From Condylostoma magnum (Eukaryota; Ciliophora; Heterotrichea; Heterotrichida; Condylostomatidae): a stretch of DNA of 33,122 nt. Below the pieces are notes generated by a model. It saw only the letters and a program-made list of their open reading frames with translations, made no database searches and was not told where the DNA came from. The position numbers were made by a program, and so were the translations under genes. Positions 30,769 to 33,122 of this stretch are shown piece after piece. Where the stretch lies: positions 23,306-56,427 of the forward strand of contig CAKKTI010000104.1 of NCBI GenBank assembly GCA_920105805.1. Reading direction: 5' to 3'. Each line of letters begins with the position of its first letter. Position 1 is the stretch's first letter.

Positions 30769-32268
30769 ATGAACATTGTGAAGGAAAAACAGTATAAATT
30801 TGTATCGACTGGAGCGGCGACTATAGAAACTGTTGCTAAGCCAGGACTGCGGCATTATAGATCTTTGGCTTTAGAAGGATCGTAGCAGTTTTATGGAGAT
30901 GTTTTCACACTTATTGACTCTGTTGATTTAAGCACATCAGGGAAAATTTCATGGATGTTGGATGGGATAAGGAAGGTTACTAAGGGAGTTTAGAAGTTTA
31001 GTGATTTAAGTGTAAAGAAATCGTTGAGTAGGAGTATTGGGATGCTATCAAGAGTTGAGGATAATTTTAGTTGTAGTTAGAAGGAGTTAGAGAAGTACTT
31101 TGATGATAATTATATCGGAGTGCATTATAATTGGGCGTTTTCTAATTAGAATAGGGAGGTTTTGAGGTAGATACTGAAATTGGCAAGGAAGCATTTGCAG
31201 TTGAGGGAAATTTCGTATAAAGGGATTTGGGAGTATTTGAAAGTGTATGATCTGGCTTTAACTAGAATTACTGAGTTGAGCCCTAAAAGGACAGTTTTTG
31301 AGCATCAGATATAAGATTTAAGGTACTTTTGTAGATATGCTATGTCAATTTATGGAAAGTATTTGCTAAATGTAATCGGGTAGTGTAATCCTTACCATTT
31401 GGTGTCTTCCAAGACAAATGAATAATCTTTATTAGAATATACAGGATTGACGTAAGAGGCAATTGCTTATGCATTTTTAGAGAATCATGAAGATGTAACA
31501 AAGCATGCTGTATTAGTAGATCACAGCTTAAAATCAGTTGTTTTAGTAATTGCAGGCACTGATTCTTTTCTACACGTTATAAAAGATTTGTAAGTTGATT
31601 AAGAGTTTTTAGAGATCGAGGGTAAATAAGGCTATGTGCATACTGGAATTTATAAAAGTGCTGTTTCAGTAGACCGTTGAACTAGATATGTAATATAAGA
31701 GTAAATTTTGATAAACAATTATAGGAAAATTGTTATAACTGGGCATAGCTTAGGAGGAGGAATTGCTGTATTGATACCTTTGATTTGAATAAGAGATTAA
31801 GTTTTCCAGGATTTAGATGTAAAGATTTATGCATATGGAGCTCCACCTGTAATGAGCTAACCATTATCAGATTTAGTTGATGACATAGTTTTCAGTAGTG
31901 TACATGCAATGGATATTGTTCCAAGATTAAGCTTTGGAAGTGTTATTGATTTCTTAACTGCTATAAAATAGTTTGATTCAATGTAAATTGATAAAAGGGA
32001 AGACTAGTTTTAGGAGTAATTAGAGAGAGTGGTTATTGATAACACTAGTGAGGATAGATTGGTTTTAAGTGGAACTGTGTTTTAGATGAGAGCTCTCGGG
32101 GATTAAAGTCTTTAAGCATCCATTTGGATTGAGGATAAATTGTACTATAGGAATTTGATTTTAAATAAGAGCAGTATAAGCCATCATTTCCCTCTGTTAT
32201 ATGAAAGGAAACTAGAAGAAATTTAATAGCCAGATCTTAATATTACTAGAAGATCATGCTTTTTCTGA
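30769..32268 (+). CDS. Class 3 (diacylglycerol lipase-like) lipase
   Basis: About 499 aa. The alpha/beta-hydrolase core is in the C-terminal half: VVLVIAGTDSFLHVIKDL (GTxS...D), VHTGIYKSAVSVD, the nucleophile elbow ITGHSLGGGIAVL, IYAYGAPPVMS, SVHAMDIVPRLSFG with the catalytic Asp, and ISHHFPLLYE with the catalytic His. The N-terminal half (about 230 residues) is helical and of unknown function; there is no TM segment, unlike animal DAGL-alpha. It would hydrolyse acylglycerols or lysophospholipids. Trp in VSVDRWTRY and PLIWIR come from TGA. It ends with tandem TGA TGA at 32266 after RRSCFF; a TAA TAG pair at 32224 is the alternative. Confidence 0.92.
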
Positions 32269-32966
32269 TGAAAGTAGCTTTAATTAACATATTAACTTAT
32301 TATAAATCACTGATTTCATGCTCTCAAGGAACATGCCATTCAATTATCCTTTACATTTAAATTTTTATTATGAGTGATTTTCCAATGAAATACAGCTTAT
32401 ATCATTGTGACTAATGATAAATAAAGTTGTCAACTGTTTGATAGTGGAGTAGGAATTTTATTGAAATATAATTTTAAAAGTAGACAAATAATTAACTACT
32501 TTTCATCTTATATATCTATAGTAAATAAGCTTTAATAATTAGAGTTTCAAATGTATATTAATCATTTTTGACTAGATCAATATTCTATAATTTAGGATTA
32601 TTTATAACTTTCATTCTACAAACTAAGCATATTACTCCTTTGTTATACCACTCTTAATAAAAATCATATTACTAGTACTAAAACAGACATATTATATAGT
32701 GAGATAGGCATTAAATTATCAAACATACCAAAATTATTATATTTTTGAAGTTAGCGAATCAAAATTTAAAGCTAGTATATTAAACGATTAATAAGTTGTA
32801 GTCCTAATACAATAATCTAATAACTTACTATAATGCATAATATTCTCTAATCTTTAGATAAATTAGAGTTTACTATCTTTTTATTATACAATTAGTTATA
32901 CCTATCAACATATATCCTAAATAGCAAAAATTATATATAGAATTGATAGTTAATTACAGCTAAATA
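32269..32966. other. AT-rich intergenic region
   Basis: About 700 bp at roughly 20-25% GC with no convincing reading frame, repeat or RNA. It follows the lipase end and precedes a possible minus-strand gene end. Confidence 0.5.
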
Positions 32967-33122
32967 CTAGCATTTATAATCTCTACTTAAAAGGCCTAGA
33001 GTTTTTTCTCTATTTAAAATATGCTAAAAAGTAGCCTGACTATTCTCTGCAAGAGATGACTTAGACACAACTCCATTTGACTCTAAGCAGTGATAAGCTA
33101 GTAATAACATACCCAATAGTAG
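32967..33122 (-). CDS. Possible C-terminal gene fragment at the window edge
   Basis: A minus-strand frame enters from the right edge: LLLGMLLLAYHCLESNGVVSKSS, then LAENSQATFQHILNREKTLGLLSRDYKC before TAG at 32967. The higher GC and balanced composition compared with the adjoining spacer suggest coding, possibly a hydrophobic segment followed by a short polar tail. Only 51 codons are visible. Confidence 0.4.

Overview
This window is nuclear DNA of a ciliate, most likely a heterotrich using a Condylostoma-like code. Conserved proteins (UFD1, eIF6, DYRK kinase, MFS transporter, eL37, SR factor) read through only if TAA and TAG are glutamine and TGA is tryptophan. Many gene ends make sense only if the same triplets also terminate: eIF6, the transporter and a coiled-coil protein end at TGA, while eL37, a SNARE and others end at TAG or TAA and have no in-frame TGA nearby. 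Introns are 15-16 nt, GT...AG, as known in heterotrichs. A karyorelict code (TGA the only stop) was considered; it does not explain the TAA/TAG ends. Every coordinate comes from hand translation, and 3' ends are the least certain part because stop and sense codons look alike.

Layout, left to right. 1-9024 is mostly minus strand: a ferlin-like multi-C2 protein cut by the window edge, a DOT1-like methyltransferase, a hypothetical protein, a plus-strand Q/N/S-rich protein, a DYRK-family kinase, a mitochondrial membrane protein and the p97 cofactor UFD1. 9059-11575 is plus strand: an EF-hand protein, a coiled-coil protein and eIF6. After 1.25 kb of AT-rich DNA come a Tim44-like protein with a polyglycine stretch, a DHHC palmitoyltransferase and a small protein, all minus. 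15847-21506 is plus: an N-myristoylated small protein, a coiled-coil protein, an MFS sugar transporter, a hypothetical protein and cystathionine beta-synthase, the last split by a 100-N gap with an unmerged 99-bp overlap. 22010-25363 holds a Lys-rich protein, a 556-aa unknown, and two coiled-coil proteins. 25643-29624 holds a C2/coiled-coil protein, a four-TM Orai-like protein, an SR splicing factor with two 15-nt introns, a Qc-SNARE and a small basic protein. 29898-32268 holds a frame-disrupted prefoldin subunit 3, ribosomal protein eL37 and a class 3 lipase. A possible gene fragment lies at the right edge.

The genes are unrelated housekeeping, trafficking, lipid/calcium and ciliate-specific genes packed at high density: convergent ends are about 8-13 bp apart, one pair of divergent start codons is 34 bp apart, and same-strand neighbours can be 7-20 bp apart. 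I see no mobile element, CRISPR array, rRNA or tRNA. The most interesting features are the ambiguous three-stop code with tandem TAG-TAA ends, and the minimal introns, one 15-mer of which occurs identically twice in a single gene.
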